In this document: in pieces, positions 11,547 to 24,183 of the stretch
How the letters are laid out: the number at the start of each line of letters is the position of its first letter
Numbering within the stretch: the stretch's first letter is position 1
Assembly: GCA_950022655.1 (NCBI GenBank)
Contig: OX465587.1
Span: 35,955,153-36,019,152 of the forward strand
DNA length: 64,000 nucleotides
Reading direction: 5' to 3'
Source: Alentia gelatinosa
Lineage: Eukaryota > Annelida > Polychaeta > Phyllodocida > Polynoidae
Translations under genes and position numbers: made by a program
The notes under the pieces: model-generated
Databases searched by the model: none
The model's input: the letters and a program-made list of their open reading frames with translations, nothing else
Told to the model about the DNA's origin: nothing

Positions 11547-11890
11547 GATAGCAGCTCGTGACAAGGACATGTACCCCACTGCCTGCGACCACCCTGCACC
11601 ACCCCCTACAGCCCCCGACCACGCCACTCCCTTTTGTTGCCACCCCATTGTCCTTTACTGGTTCATCCTTCATGTAAGTGCTGCCTCCTGCACCGTCATA
11701 TACCAAACTTTACATCAGTGTCCATTACGACACGGTAACCTGGTGCAAATCCAAACTTTCCTATACTACTTTGTAATATCTTGTCACTCCATAACACCTT
11801 CTGCCGACAACCCTTGAGCCTCATATGATGGCAAATACTTCCCTATTACCTTCTACTCCTCTTACCAGTCTATATCAGTATTATTCATAT

Positions 11891-11937
<47 letters not shown>

Positions 11938-12055
11938 CATATCACACTGAATCTTTACTCTAACCTACCCAAACATTCATGCCTTATACTCTATATCTCC
12001 ACTACTCACTATTCGTAGCCTGTTCCCCTTTTATGAAATTGTATTTCCCGACCGA

Positions 12056-12125
12056 CCACTTAGCTTGACGGCTAAGCACGCTGTACCCTATCATCAAAAT
12101 ACCCGGGTTACCGTCCCGTTTGGCC
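12056..12125 (+). repeat. tRNA-derived SINE head or tRNA pseudogene
   Basis: Contains an A-box-like TAGCTTGACGGCTAA and, about 40 bases on, a B-box-like GGGTTACCGTCCCG. It does not fold into an intact tRNA by eye, so it is not called as a tRNA gene. Confidence 0.4.
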
Positions 12126-12826
12126 AAAAAATCTTAGTCCCATTCCTATCATTTGATTATCATATTCCTTCACGCTTTTCTCATCTTGTCCCTATCCTGG
12201 CCATATCTTCCTACTAATACCCCTGGTATACCAGACATATCCATGATTTAATTCTCTTATCATCCCTCTTCCCAATTAGAACACCGGTCAGATCTATCCC
12301 CTTTTCTATACTGTTCCCTTTAGAAGCTGTCCTTTCAGTGCCTCCTTAGATATACGTATCGTCCATAATCTCTGGACTTTCTCAGAGTTCAGCTGTTATT
12401 GACTGCTCTTACACAAAACGGGCGGTGATCTAATCTATGAGATGAATGTTCTTCTCTTCTTTTTTTTATTGACGAGTAGCGTCATCGCGCACGCGACATT
12501 TTTCAGATACAGTCAAACAATCAGGTTTTCCTTGTTACATTTAGTTGCAACAGTCCGTTGTCATTATATATATCCATTACATTTCTTATGTTAAGGTAAT
12601 GTCATCGGCATTAACCTAATTCTATACATGTTTAACAGATACTAACATGTCAGTTAGCAGTATTTTCCATTCTATGGGGAATCATTATGAGGCTATTCGG
12701 TCGCACGACCATCATGTTTTATCTTTAGTTTCCTGTTTTCCTGTTTTTGGTCGCTCGACCTAATCTGCTCATTTATTATTTTTAGACTAGGTAGAAATGT
12801 CACTGCTACACATTTACCAGGTTAGA

Positions 12827-12900
12827 GTTCTTTATCTTCTCACACCACATAGACATGGTATGAGAACGACTGACCGTCATACTATTACTGCTGGCACTAC
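12827..12900 (+). repeat. Fragment of the CACATAGACATGGTATGAGAA repeat family
   Basis: Matches the middle of the SINE-like copies at 30202-30425 and 40845-41085 (shared CACATAGACATGGTATGAGA). Confidence 0.5.
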
Positions 12901-12974
12901 TGCATCCTTGAGGTCACAGCTTGATATCCAATACCTAGAGCAAACTACCTGCTGACAGCCGCCCACTTTCTGCC

Positions 12975-13830
12975 TGCTCTTCCAGTCAAATTTGGATCGG
13001 TTAATGTTGTTACATATATATAGTGCTAATCCAGTAATGGTATTGGTATAAATAATGTCAGAAACAAATGATGAATAGCGGACCTATGATGACAGCATAC
13101 ACCTTCCATGTCAGACTATCACTGCCTGATGCTCACAGCTAAATACTTCCTGCCTACTGTCCACTGCCAAATGCAACAGTCTACTACCAGAATCCAAGGG
13201 CCTATCACCTGATGCACACTGCCTGATGACCTCTGCCTAATGCCAACTGCCCACCACCTGTTGCCCAGTGACGACTTCCTGCTGCTCATGATGCTCTATC
13301 CAAAGCAGATGAGAAGATGCCCACTGTCCACTGCTTGCTGCCCACTGCTAGCTGCCCAATTATTAATACCCAGTTCCTTCTACTGCCCAATGGCTTCTTT
13401 CCGATACTGACCGCCAATTGTCTGCTGGTCAAAGCCTTACGTACAATGTCTAATGTACAGTGGCTGATGCCCAATGGCTGATGTCCAATGCCTAATGTCC
13501 AATGTCTGATGCCTACTGTCTGCTGCCCAATGCTAACTACCCAAAGCTAACTTTTTTTCTCTCTTTTTTTAAAGTGATCTTTATTTGGTTCAATGAATGA
13601 TACATTGCTCTTCCAGTCAAATTTGGATCAGTTAATGTTGTTACATATATATAGTGCTAATCCAGTAATGGTATTGGTATATATAATGTCAGAAACGAAT
13701 GATGAATAGCGGACCTATGACGACAGCATACACCTTCCATGTCAGACTATCACTACCCGATACTGAATGCCCACTGCCTGATGCCTGATACCCAATGCCT
13801 GATGCTAGATGCCTATTGTACATACTCCAT
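12975..13830. repeat. Two copies of a 155-bp block, each followed by a TGCCCAATGCC-type array
   Basis: The block starting TGCTCTTCCAGTCAAATTTG at 12975 recurs at 13606 with few differences, a spacing of 631 bases. Each copy is followed by a short degenerate array of TGATGCCCAATGCC-like units, so the whole is a segmental tandem duplication. Confidence 0.8.
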
Positions 13831-13914
13831 TGTATGCTGCCCAAAGCCCAATGCTAACAGCTCGCTGACATTTGACCGCTACCTGCTGCTCAGTCTGTTG
13901 CCCATTGCTCACTG

Positions 13915-14225
13915 CCCGTACTGCCCGCCGCCCGCCGCTCGCCGCCCGCCACACACCATGCCCCGCCCGCCGCCCGCCTCCCGCCCCCCGCCGCCCGCCG
14001 TCCGTCCCCCGCCCCACACCATGCCCTGCCCGCCGCCCGCCGCCCGCTGCCCGCCACCCGCCACCCGCCGCCCGCCGCCCGCCGCCCGCCGTCCGTCCCC
14101 CGCCCCACACCATGCCCTGCCCGCCGCCCGCCGCCCGCTGCCCGCCACCCGCCGCCCGCCGCCCGCCGCCCGCCGCCCGCCGCCCGCCACACACCATACC
14201 CTGCCCGCCTCCCGCCTCCCGCTGC
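13915..14225. repeat. CCGCCCG satellite
   Basis: Almost pure CCGCCCG 7-mers interrupted about every 80-90 bases by CACACCATGCC. The complementary strand is G-rich and could form quadruplexes. Frames on both strands are open only because of composition. Confidence 0.9.
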
Positions 14226-14599
14226 CTGCCAGCCTCAGGGCTTGTCGAGGTCAATTGTTTTTGATGGGGTTAATAAGAATACAGTGCATGCCTCCCTCGT
14301 CCACTACATCCACCTCGCTCTGCTCGCCGCTACAGACCCGCCGCCAGCCCAGCTAGCGCTCCACATTTCCTGTCCCTCACGCAAATAATCTACGGCCCTC
14401 TGGTAAATTTTGGTTCCATTTATTTTCCCCACTTTCCTGTCTACTACTGTTTTTCATCTTCAGGGTCCACGCCATGTATAAATATTAGACGTTGGTTGCA
14501 GAGACAGGCGTGCAGAAAGATAAAGATTGAATCTCGTATGAATATGTGGATGCTTATTCCATGCAACTGTTTATCTACATCTCAGTTATTCCTTACAAT

Positions 14600-15220
14600 A
14601 ATTTCTTTACCAATCAAGTATTCTTTTACTTATTCATTACCGATCAGTTATCTATTTCACAATTAATCTACCAATCAGTTTAAAGGACTCATTTACCAGT
14701 TATTCCTATTAATTATTCCTTTACCAAGCATGTATTTCTTTGGCTATTCATTACCAATCAGTTATTTATTCAACTATTAATCTACCAATCAGTAATTTCC
14801 TTTAAAGGACACATTTACCAGTTATTCCTTTTAATCATTCCTTTATCAATCATGTATTTCTGTTATCTGTTCCTTTACCAATCAGTTAATCCTATTATCC
14901 AGTTATCAATTAGTTACTGATTTTAGCTATTCATTTTCCAATCAAGTGAACATGATATTTGCATTTTTTACTATTAGTTGAGAGAAATAGTAAAATTAAG
15001 GATACAATCTCACATTACGTGATGAAAAACGAAAATGGGTTTAGAGGAAAATGAGCCAATCCCCTAGCATATGACCCATTCCTAGAACCTAGAGCATTCC
15101 TTTACCGATCAGTAACACGTTTAACTCTTCTCTTACCAATTAGTTATTGAATTCAACTACATGTTTTCCAATCGGTTATTGAGTCTTAACTATTCCTCTT
15201 CCAATGAGTTATTCATTTTA
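14600..15220. repeat. Degenerate ACCAATCAG-rich repeat
   Basis: Irregular 35-60 base units contain TTTACCAATCAGTTATT; at least eight copies of ACCAATCAG or ACCAATYA can be read. ACCAATCA matches the CCAAT box recognised by NF-Y. No adjacent gene start is recognised. Confidence 0.65.
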
Positions 15221-15489
15221 ACTAATCATTTATTCCCTATATGTATTCATTAAGAACTCTGGTAGAGTTCGTTGGGGATTGGCTGGTCTTGTGGTGGCCG
15301 TGCTTCTCATCTGGTCCCCCGCCACTCTCTGTGTTCTCAATCCCCGCTCTCTGTTACTACGGCACGTCGCCATGACAACGTTGCCATGGTGACCACATCA
15401 CAATCGATGTCTCCGTACCAATGTGTAATTGAAATTCTGATTGGCTCCTGTATGCGGAAACCGAACACCGCCACAGAAAGAGGGGTATG

Positions 15490-16560
15490 ACAGAGCAGGG
15501 GTGTGAGGTCGGGTGACGGGGAGGGGTAAGGTAGGGCAGGGTAGGGTAGAGGAGGGCTGGTGGGGTAAGCTAGGGTAGGGTAGGGTAAGCTAGGGTAAGG
15601 CAAGGTTGGGTAGGGTAAGGTAAGGTTGGGTAGAGGAGGACAGAGTGGAATATGATAGGGTCGGGTAAGCTAGGGTAGGGCAGAGATGGTTAAGGTAGGG
15701 TAGAGGAAGACAGGGTGGGGTAACCTAGGGCAGGCTAGGGTAGGGCAAGGCAGGACAAGACAAGGCAGGCGAGGGTAAGGTAGAGCAAGGCAGGGAAAGG
15801 TAGGGCAGGGTAGTGCAAGGCAGGGCAGGTCAAGGTAGGGTAAGGTAGGGTAGGGCAGGCTTGGGTAAGGTAGGGTTGGGTAGGGTGAGGTAGGGCAGGG
15901 TAGGGTAGAGCAGAACAGGATAAGGATAGAGTAAGGCAGGGATAGGTATGGCAGAGTAGGGCAAGGCAGGGCAGGTCAAGGTAGGGTAGGATAAGGTAGG
16001 TAAGGTAGGGTAGGACAGGGCAGGTAAGGTAGGGCAAGGCAGGGGTTCCCAGGGTAGGAAGTACAGGAAAGGACAGGGTAGGGTGAAATAGGTTAGGACA
16101 GGGCAAGTAAGGAAGTGCAGGGTGGATCAGGGGTGGGCAGGGTAGGGCAGTACAGGAAAGGGTAGAGTAAGAGGCAGGGTAAGATAAGGTAGCTGAGGGA
16201 AGGACAGGGTAGTGCAGGTTGGAACAGGGCACGGGTTGATAGGGAAATGAGAGCAGGGATATGCGAGACTAAGCGACGTAGGGCAGTGCAGAGACAATGA
16301 GTCAGGGTGAGTCAGGGTAGGGCTGGGTAGAGAGGGGTGAGACAGGAGGACGGGCAGCATAGGGCATGGCGAGGAAAGGCATGGAAGGGCAGGGCAATAT
16401 AGGGCAGGAAGGAAATTGAAGGGTATGGAGAGGAGAGAAAAAAAACGCAGGGGAGAGAGCAAAGCTGGATAGGAGAGAGGATGGAGAGCTGATGGGAGAC
16501 AAGGCTAGATAGGGCAAGATAGGGCAGGGCCTGAAGAGGTGACACAAGGCAGGGCAGGGC
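15490..16560. repeat. GGGTA/GGGCA-rich low-complexity array
   Basis: About 1.07 kb of AGGGTAGGGCAGGGTAGG-type sequence with 5- and 10-base periodicity on the + strand. GGG tracts are frequent. It is not the TTAGGG telomere repeat. Confidence 0.9.
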
Positions 16561-18440
16561 GAGTCAGTATAAATCTATCAGGGCAAAATAAAAAAACATG
16601 GGCGGATTGTGGTGGGACAACGTGAGACAAGAGAGAGTGAGGCATGTAGCCATACACCTTACATAAAATTCACAGTCAGAACAATCCAATAATTCATGTC
16701 CACTGAAAATGAGGATTTTCAATTGATATTTTATTCAGTTTAGGAAAAGCAACATTTCTTTATAAATCCGGGGGTGAAGCCTTGTTCTGATGCCAAGAGG
16801 GTGACGTCCTTGAATCAGCCTGGAGGTACCCTGTACACTGCAGTTTGGGTGTGAGTGGGAGGGTTGGTGGTGGGAGGGGGTAGATTATGTCGGTGAGTGG
16901 TGGGTGATGGGTGGGGGGTGGAAAGGAAAGACAAACCATGGCTGACGCGGGGCTGGCTATACATGCTATGCGCAGGCGTAACTCCAGTCATACAAACTCC
17001 CAGAAGGCTGAGAATCCAACCAGCTGCCACCACCACCACCACCACCACCACCATTCTGCACCACCACCCAGCACCACTACGCATCAACCTACCCCGATAT
17101 TCCAACAGACAACTCTAAAACACACATTTCCTCTTTCATCAGGCTATAGTGTATGGCTACCTCCCTACCCCGACCACAGTACATCCCCGCTGCATCTCCG
17201 ACCACCCCCACACACTCTCCACTCGTGATTAGAGACAGCGGGCTGGCCAATCACTGGACATTTCTCACGGCCGATTTGAAGGCTCGCCTAGTGTGCAGTT
17301 GACTGCTACCCAACACACACCACACATAAGATGCGGTTCCACTTGGCGACAAAATAGTGGGCGATTTTCAGGAAGTATTGGTTAAAAATTTCATTGTGGA
17401 CTCGAACGTGGTTACGCTGTTCGTCCGCCAAAAATGTCAAGAAGTAATCATTCTATTATGCAAATATGGGGATGGTGGTTCGAACGTTATAATCAGAACA
17501 ATATGTTCGGAAATCAGTCAAAGACAAAAAAATCGAAACATAAAGTGATCGCCAATTTACCGTTTTCACTTGCCGATTTCTGACAAAATTGATTTTAAAA
17601 ATCCGTCGGTGCTGGCCGACAAATGTATTGGAGGGCAAAAGCTAGTATGTGGAAACAGGAATGTCTGGTGCTTTTCAACTTGCCGACAAAATGGTTGGTG
17701 AATTTTCGAAGCAGTCGTTCTGATACGCGAGGTGGTGTGGGCGCTGATAATCCATTCAACAAATTGGGGATTTTTACAATCGGTGACCTACTCCCCTAGT
17801 CTCAAACAAACGCTTCTGTCCTGTTTGTCGCAGACAAATGGTCCCCTCGTTCCTTTAGTTAACTAATTAGTTGGTCAGCCTAATTGGGACGGCTTATCGA
17901 AAGTAACAAGGTACGATAAGCCTCCCATTTAGGTTAACAATTTTCACTTGTACCATACATCTCTCTAAGCATCCATAAATATCTAAAAGCTTACCATAAT
18001 GTGTCAACGTTGAAGACGTCACACTAATGCGGTCTATGAATTGTTGATGACCTATGGTCTTACTTGGCAATGCGGCAGCCACAGACTTCACTCGGTCGAG
18101 CAACTTGAAGGAACTAAAATAGCTAATTATGCCTTAATAACTGGATATCGGTGAGTGGGTTTTTTTCTAATATTCTAAAATCGTGGAGGTGGGATAGGAT
18201 AAATACTAAAGCGAACTCAGGCTGGTAGTGTTAGTGTTTATACGACCGTTTACGCAAGGCATCGCGACATCCGCTGCATCACGTCATAAATAGGTCAGTT
18301 GATTTTCTTTACCAATCAGATTGAGTTTTCAAAGTATGATGGTACGGCGCCATACCGGCAAAGTATGGTGGTATGGCACAACTATCACTTGTACAGAAGA
18401 GGTTGGCATTTGTCCAGAGTATTTTTTGGGGCATAGGTGT
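16561..18440. other. Gene-free stretch; (CAC)n at 17029-17054
   Basis: Holds a CAC trinucleotide run (17029-17054) and diverged internal repeats containing TTGCCGACAAAAT (17350, 17690). A half-palindrome of the GGATAAATACTAAA family lies near 18190-18270. No exon recognised. Confidence 0.45.
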
Positions 18441-18665
18441 ATAGTACAGGAATCGCTCAGTGGGCTAACTGCTTTATCAACATTTCATCGTCAACGTCTA
18501 ATGATCGGTCGGCGGTTCCAAACCCTGATATCGGTGGTGGTAATCGGGAGATGTAAACTCCACCTTATCATACACACACGCACAGACACACTCGCTCTCT
18601 TCAGGAGGCAGGATGTAGCACACAAACACAGATTCGCGGGTAAAACAGATCGATTCGGCAGAAGG
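18440..18665 (+). repeat. tRNA-derived SINE candidate
   Basis: An A-box-like TCGCTCAGTGG (18453-18463) and a B-box-like GGTTCCAAACC (18514-18524) are spaced as in a tRNA with a long variable arm, followed by a non-tRNA body. This is the usual build of a tRNA-derived SINE. Confidence 0.5.
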
Positions 18666-18899
18666 TAATCGCGCTCCGTCATTAGAGTAATGGCGTCTCG
18701 GCGTCCCTGCTCTGAGACGCCGCGTTCCCTGACATGCCACCTTCTTCAGTTCCGCCGTCCGCCACCAGGGGTACCGGGACGCCGCGCAGGATCGTCGTCA
18801 GATGGCGTGTGTTGGTACTTTGATGGTTTAAGTGGAGAGTGAGCCAGGATTGAAAACCATAAAGATGGTGTCTTCAGGATATATCTCTTTTTATTCATT

Positions 18900-19070
18900 A
18901 TCAGCCTAATACATAAAGCCCATAGAAACCACATGGGGAGTGTGTATCAAAATACCTGGAACATACGGTTATGCTGTATGCGCCGGGTTGCGATAAAGCG
19001 CACATATGAAAAAATAGTGCCTACGGAAAAATAGTGCGTGAGTAAAACCACGGACCTATGAGCATGTCAT
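18900..19070 (-). repeat. Inverted copy of the composite repeat found at 40257-40590 and 48229-48550
   Basis: Shares, in reverse orientation, ACGGAAAAATAGTGC, TATGCGCCGGG and CCTAATACATAAAG-like blocks with the two composite copies. Confidence 0.5.
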
Positions 19071-19194
19071 CCGTCAAAAAAAGGTGGATAACATATACGA
19101 TGTTGACCGGTTTCAGATCACTCCCCAAAAATTGAAAAAAAGTTGGCATTTCTTGGCGGCCTAACAGAAACTTTCAGTAACCCCAGCGGCGCAC

Positions 19195-19965
19195 AGTGAT
19201 ACAAAGTGGAGCACAGTGGCAAAAAGTGGTATACAGTGGCACAAAGTTCCACTCAATGTAACAAAGCAGTGCACTGGGGCACAAAGTGGCATACAGTGGC
19301 ACAAAGCAGTTTTCAGTGGCACAAAGCTGCATACAGTGGCACAAAAGGGCAAACAGTGGCACAAAGCGGTGCACAGCATACAGTGGCACAAAGTGGCATA
19401 CTGTGGCACAAAGCATTGCAGAATGGCATAATGCAGCGCACAATGGCACAAAGTAGCGCGTAGGGCCCAAGGCAGCATACATTGGCACAAAGCGGTGTGC
19501 AGTGGCACAAAGCAGCACACGATGGCTCAAAGCAGCAAACAATGGCACAAAGTGGTACACAATGGCCAAAGTGGCATACAGTAATACGAAGCAGCATACA
19601 GTGGCACAAAGCGGCACACAGTGGCAAAAACAAGCACACAGTAGCACAAAGTGGCATACAGTGGCATAAAGTGCCACACAGTGTCACAAAGTAGCGCACA
19701 ATGGCACAAAGTAGCGTACAGTGACACAAATCAGTGCACAGGGCCCAAGGCAGCGTACATTGGCACAAAGCAGTGCACAGTGGCACAAAGCAGTGCACAA
19801 TGGCACAAAGTGGCACACAATGGCACAAATCAGGTAGCGTACAATGGCGTACAATGGCACAAATCAGTGTACAGGGGCACAAAGCAGTGGCACATAGCTG
19901 TGTACTGTGGCACAAAGCGGCGCACTGTGGCACAAAGCGGCGCACTGTGGCGTACGCCGTGTCGT
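19195..19965. repeat. 20-bp minisatellite
   Basis: About 38 copies of a 20-base unit, GTGGCACAAAGYRGYRYACA. The 20-base period rotates through all frames, giving long but meaningless Cys/His-rich frames on the minus strand. Confidence 0.9.
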
Positions 19966-21780
19966 ACACTCCGACATCACCAGCAAGCCAAGTCCTTACA
20001 AGCAGCGAGCCAGCAGATGATGCCGCGCTTAAATAATCAACATCCCAAAAAATGCCCACAACGTGGCGCCACCGGTGAAGCGTGGGCGGCGGGAGGGCAC
20101 TCCGGCGGCGGAAGTTGAAGCCTGGCGGGCCTTAATGAATACGGCGTCGGCACGTCCGCCGTCCTCACCACTGCCAGCCTCATTCTCATTCATGACGACC
20201 CGTCGTCCGTTCAGCATCTTCTTTCTTCACTCACGTCTGCCCCTCAAAGCCGTCTATTCGTCTAGGCAGGGGTCAAGGTCACACTTCCCGCCAACCATGA
20301 CCAGCTTCTAGACGCGGGCGCCGATCAGAGGTCAGGGTCACTGTGAAGTCTAGGGGGTTAAATGTCGTCTGCTAGGTCTCCTGTGAGGTAAATGTTAGAC
20401 TTTCCCCTCAAATCTCTTTGAGAGAGCTTTCTTTGCATATTCTTTTTCTAATCTGGTCTCATGGTTATTTTTCCATTGAAAAAGAATGGTTTCTACATAC
20501 ATGTGTATTATCATGGACCGGGTAATAAAAGCCAACGTATTAGCTTTTCGCCAGGCCTCAACTTTGATTTATATTCTGAAAGTAAGATAATTTGCTGAAT
20601 CTTTTTTAAATGCAAAACTAGCTACTTTGTCGCTGCCCTGTACGCCTTCAAGCTCCTACGAGGAGAGATGAGACATATGTACTTCAGTTTTGAGCTAGTA
20701 ACTGTATACACAACCATCGTAAAATTGGGGATTTTGAAATTCTAGAGGCGAGTCTCACTCTAAGGAGATTAGAAAACTACAGTATCCAATATACAAAAAT
20801 GCATAGCAGTTTGAGTTTTTCTCTTCATGAGAATATCACTCTAATAGCATTTGACTCCTCGAGTCTAGGGTTAACTACCTATCTGTGTGTGGGTGAAACT
20901 CAAATAACCTAATATCAGGCTTCTTTGGCGAGAGTGATTTGCCTTACAATGACACAACACTATATCGGATATATGTTTCAGGACCAGTTAGTTGGTTTTT
21001 TTTAATTTCCTTTTTGAAGATCATTGCCTTACATTGTGCTTGTCCTTCGTTTCTCTTTAGAACAATAAAGTGGGATATTCCGTCACCAAGTACAAAGATG
21101 CTGGTTTCAATCGGTTCTATCCTAATATCAGAATTTTATAATGATTTATCAGATAAACATTATTTCAATCATCCTCGCATTTGTTCTTAGCTTCGACTGA
21201 AATCTTCAACCACGCCCTCTAGCGACTAGCCTTGTTCTGGCCTCTCACATCCATAAGGTCACATGACATGTTGTCAGGTGACGTCATAGACGGGATTTAG
21301 TGACGTCCAGATACGACAGGAACCGGAACCCTGATGGATATGGCGTCCTGGGTAAGGTGCGTTACAAACGGGAAAACTCCAGCGTCTTATGTCACAGCGC
21401 CACCGGAATGTAGTGGCCGCAGCTGGAACTACAGCCGGATATCGTATGAATCTCTGTTGGAGTTTATAAACTGGGCATGCGGTGCTGTTTGAGGTCGTGG
21501 GTCCTGGCAGTGACTGTAACAAATGGAGGAGCAGGAAAGGGCACCAGAAGACTGCCTCACATGAAAGGGGAAGTTTGTTTGCGATAACGGCGGGTCGTAT
21601 TCGGGGTCTGGCCCGTGTAGCAGCGCCGTCTGGTGAGATCACGAGATGTTCTCTCGCTCTGTGTCACGTGAACGAGAGTGGGTATTGTCTGTAGTGACCT
21701 CTGCCGGACACTCACTGGAGTGGTGATGGTTTGTACTGCAGCCTTCCTCTACCAAGCTCCTTCACTAGTGAAGAACCAAC
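19966..21780. other. No gene supported; CpG-rich patches 19965-20340 and 21270-21720
   Basis: A GC/CpG-rich patch at about 20040-20330 has overlapping open frames on both strands (- 20217-20029, + 20063-20311). A second patch at 21270-21720 contains TGACGTCA and CACGTGA. Such patches can mark promoters or exons here, but I find no splice-consistent coding model. Confidence 0.35.
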
Positions 21781-21784
21781 TATC

Positions 21785-21915
21785 GGTTCCGGGTTGGTTA
21801 TTATCATATACCTGTGCACGAATGTCTCACACGTATGCGTCAGCTGTACGAATTTCATTCGTGCACAGTGAGCACGAATTATCAGTTCGTGTACTCCGTA
21901 CCAGGTGAGTTGTTT
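21785..21915. mobile_element. Small foldback element with GTGCACGAAT arms
   Basis: Inverted copies of a GTGCACGAAT-type arm (21813, 21860) with ATATACCTG and CCAGGTGAG edges. A related diverged copy lies near 53195-53290. Confidence 0.4.
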
Positions 21916-22085
21916 TAACATGGTGTTTTTAATGATTTCAAGGTATGAAATAATTAGGAGGCAGAGCAATACAAAATATTCAGTCCCACAAACCATCTCT
22001 CCATATAATGTGTTCAGAGTTTGATCGCAGTAATTTCATGAAGCGAAGCTGAGTTTGCCACCTCCACTCTATACCATATCTGTGT

Positions 22086-24165
22086 GAGAGAGACTGGTCT
22101 GTGGACAGGGTGTATGAGACAGACTGGTCAGTGGACAGGGTGTGTGACACAGACTGGTCAGTGGACAGGGTGTGTGAGACAGACTGGTCTGTAGGCAGGG
22201 TGTGTGAGACAGACTGGTCAGTGGACAGGCAATGTGAGACAGACTGGTCAGTGGGCAGGCAATGTGAGACAGACTGGTCAGTGGACAGGGTGTGTGAGAC
22301 AGACTGGTCAGTGGACAGGGTGTGTGAGACAGACTGGTCAGTGGACAGGGTGTGTGAGACAGACTCGTCAGTGGGCAGGGTGTATGAGACAGACTCGTCA
22401 GTGGGCAGGGTGTATGAGACAGACTCGTCAGTGGACAGGGTGTGTGAGACAGACTCGTCAGTGGACAGGGTGTGTGAGACAGACTGGTCAGTGGACAGGG
22501 TGTGTGAGACAGACTCGTCAGTGGGCAGGGTGTATGAGACAGACTCGTCAGTGGGCAGGGTGTATGAGACAGACTCGTCAGTTGACAGGGTGTATGAGAC
22601 AGACTCGTCAGTGGGCAGGGTGTGTGAGACAGACTGGTCAGTGGACAGGGTGTGTGAGACAGACTGGTCAGTGGACAGGGTGTGTGAGACAGACTGGTCA
22701 GTGGACAGGGTGTGTGAGACAGACTGGTTAGTGGAGAGGGTGTGTGAGACAGACTGGTTAGTGGAGAGGGTGTGTGAGACAGACTGGTCAGTGGGCAGGC
22801 TATGTGAGACAGAATGGTCTGTGGACAGGGTGTGTGAGACAGACTGGTCAGTGGACAGGGTGAGTGAGACAGACTGGTCAGTGGGCAGGGTGTGTAAGAC
22901 AGACTAGTCAGTGGGCAGGCAATGTGAGACAGACTGGTCAGTGGACAGGGTGAGTGAAACAGACTGGTCTGTGGACAGGGTGTGTGAGACAGACTGGTCA
23001 GTGGGCAGGGTGTGTAAGACAGACTAGTCAGTGGGCAGGCAATGTGAGACAGACTGGTCAGTGGACAGGGTGAGTGAAACAGACTGGTCTGTGGACAGGG
23101 TGTGTGAGACAGACTGGTCAGTGGGCAGGCAGTGTGAGACAGACTGGTCAGTGGACAGGGTGTATGAGACAGACTGGTCAGTGGGCAGGGTGTGTAAGAC
23201 AGACTAGTCAGTGGGCAGGCAATGTGAGACAGACTGGTCAGTGGACAGGGTGTGTGAGACAGACTGGTCAGTGGGCAGGGTGTGTAAGACAGACTGGTCA
23301 GTGGACAGGGTGTGTGAGACAGACTGGTCAGTGGACAGGGTGAGTGAAACAGACTGGTCTGTGGACAGGGTGTGTGAGACAGACTGGTCAGTGGGCAGGC
23401 AGTGTGAGACAGACTGGTCAGTGGACAGGGTGTATGAGACAGACTGGTCAGTGGGCAGGGTGTGTAAGACAGACTAGTCAGTGGGCAGGCAATGTGAGAC
23501 AGACTGGTCAGTGGACAGGGTGTGTGAGACAGACTGGTCAGTGGGCAGGGTGTGTAAGACAGACTGGTCAGTGGACAGGGTGTGTGAGACAGACTGGTCA
23601 GTGGACAGGGTGAGTGAAACAGACTGGTCTGTGGACAGGGTGTGTGAGACAGACTGGTCAGTGGGCAGGCAGTGTGAGACAGACTGGTCAGTGGACAGGG
23701 TGTATGAGACAGACCCGTCAGTGGGCAGGGTGTGTAAGACAGACTAGTCAGTGGGCAGGCAATGTGAGACAGACTGGTCAGTGGACAGGGTGTGTGAGAC
23801 AGACTGGTCAGTGGGCAGGGTGTGTGAGACAGACTGGTCAGTGGACAGGGTGTGTGAGACAGACTGGTCTGTGGGCAGGGTGTGGGAGACAGACTGGTCA
23901 GTGGGCAGGGTGTATGAGACAGACTGGTCAGTGGACAGGGTGTATGATACAGACTCGTCAGTGGGCAGGGTGTATGAGACAGACTCGTCTGTGGACAGGG
24001 TGTGTGAGACAGACTTGTCAGTGGGCAGGGTGTGTGAGACAGACTGGTCAGTGGACAGGGTGTGTGAGACAGACTGGTCAGTGGACAGGGTGTGTGAGAC
24101 AGACTGGTCAGTGGACAGGGTGTGTGAGACAGACTGGTCAGTGGACAGGGTGTATGAGACTAAAG
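22086..24165. repeat. 30-bp minisatellite, about 69 copies, with 270-bp higher-order repeat
   Basis: Unit core GAGACAGACTGGTCAGTGGA, exactly 30 bases, contiguous without spacers. Between about 22890 and 23830 nine-unit blocks (270 bases) repeat nearly identically, seen in recurring variants such as GTGTAAGACAGACTAGTCAG. Frames stay open because 30 is divisible by three. Confidence 0.95.
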
Positions 24166-24183
24166 AAGAAACCAACAAGTTTA

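Larger units (their letters stand above)
11547..12974. other. Gene-free stretch with (TA)n and SINE-like pieces
   Basis: Contains a (TA)n microsatellite at about 11890-11933 and the SINE-like pieces listed separately. No exon recognised. Confidence 0.5.

Noticed and set aside
12056..12125. Functional tRNA gene
   Set aside because: Box-like motifs are present but no clean acceptor stem or anticodon arm could be drawn.
13739..14356. Pro/Arg-rich frames on both strands
   Set aside because: CCGCCCG satellite; all frames are open.
15490..16560. Interstitial telomere
   Set aside because: The GGGTA/GGGCA mixture is not TTAGGG and has irregular spacing.
19313..20059. 248-codon Cys/His-rich minus frame
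   Set aside because: Product of the 20-bp minisatellite; C/H content follows from GTGGCACAAAG and is not a zinc-finger pattern.
20029..20311. Small CpG-rich frames on both strands as a gene
   Set aside because: Overlapping antisense frames, no splice-consistent model and no recognisable product.
22101..22907. 268-codon open frame in the 30-bp array
   Set aside because: It exists because the unit length is divisible by three; overlapping frames in the array are equally open.
22086..24165. CRISPR-like array of 30-bp repeats
   Set aside because: Units are contiguous with no spacers, the setting is a eukaryotic genome, and variants form a higher-order minisatellite.
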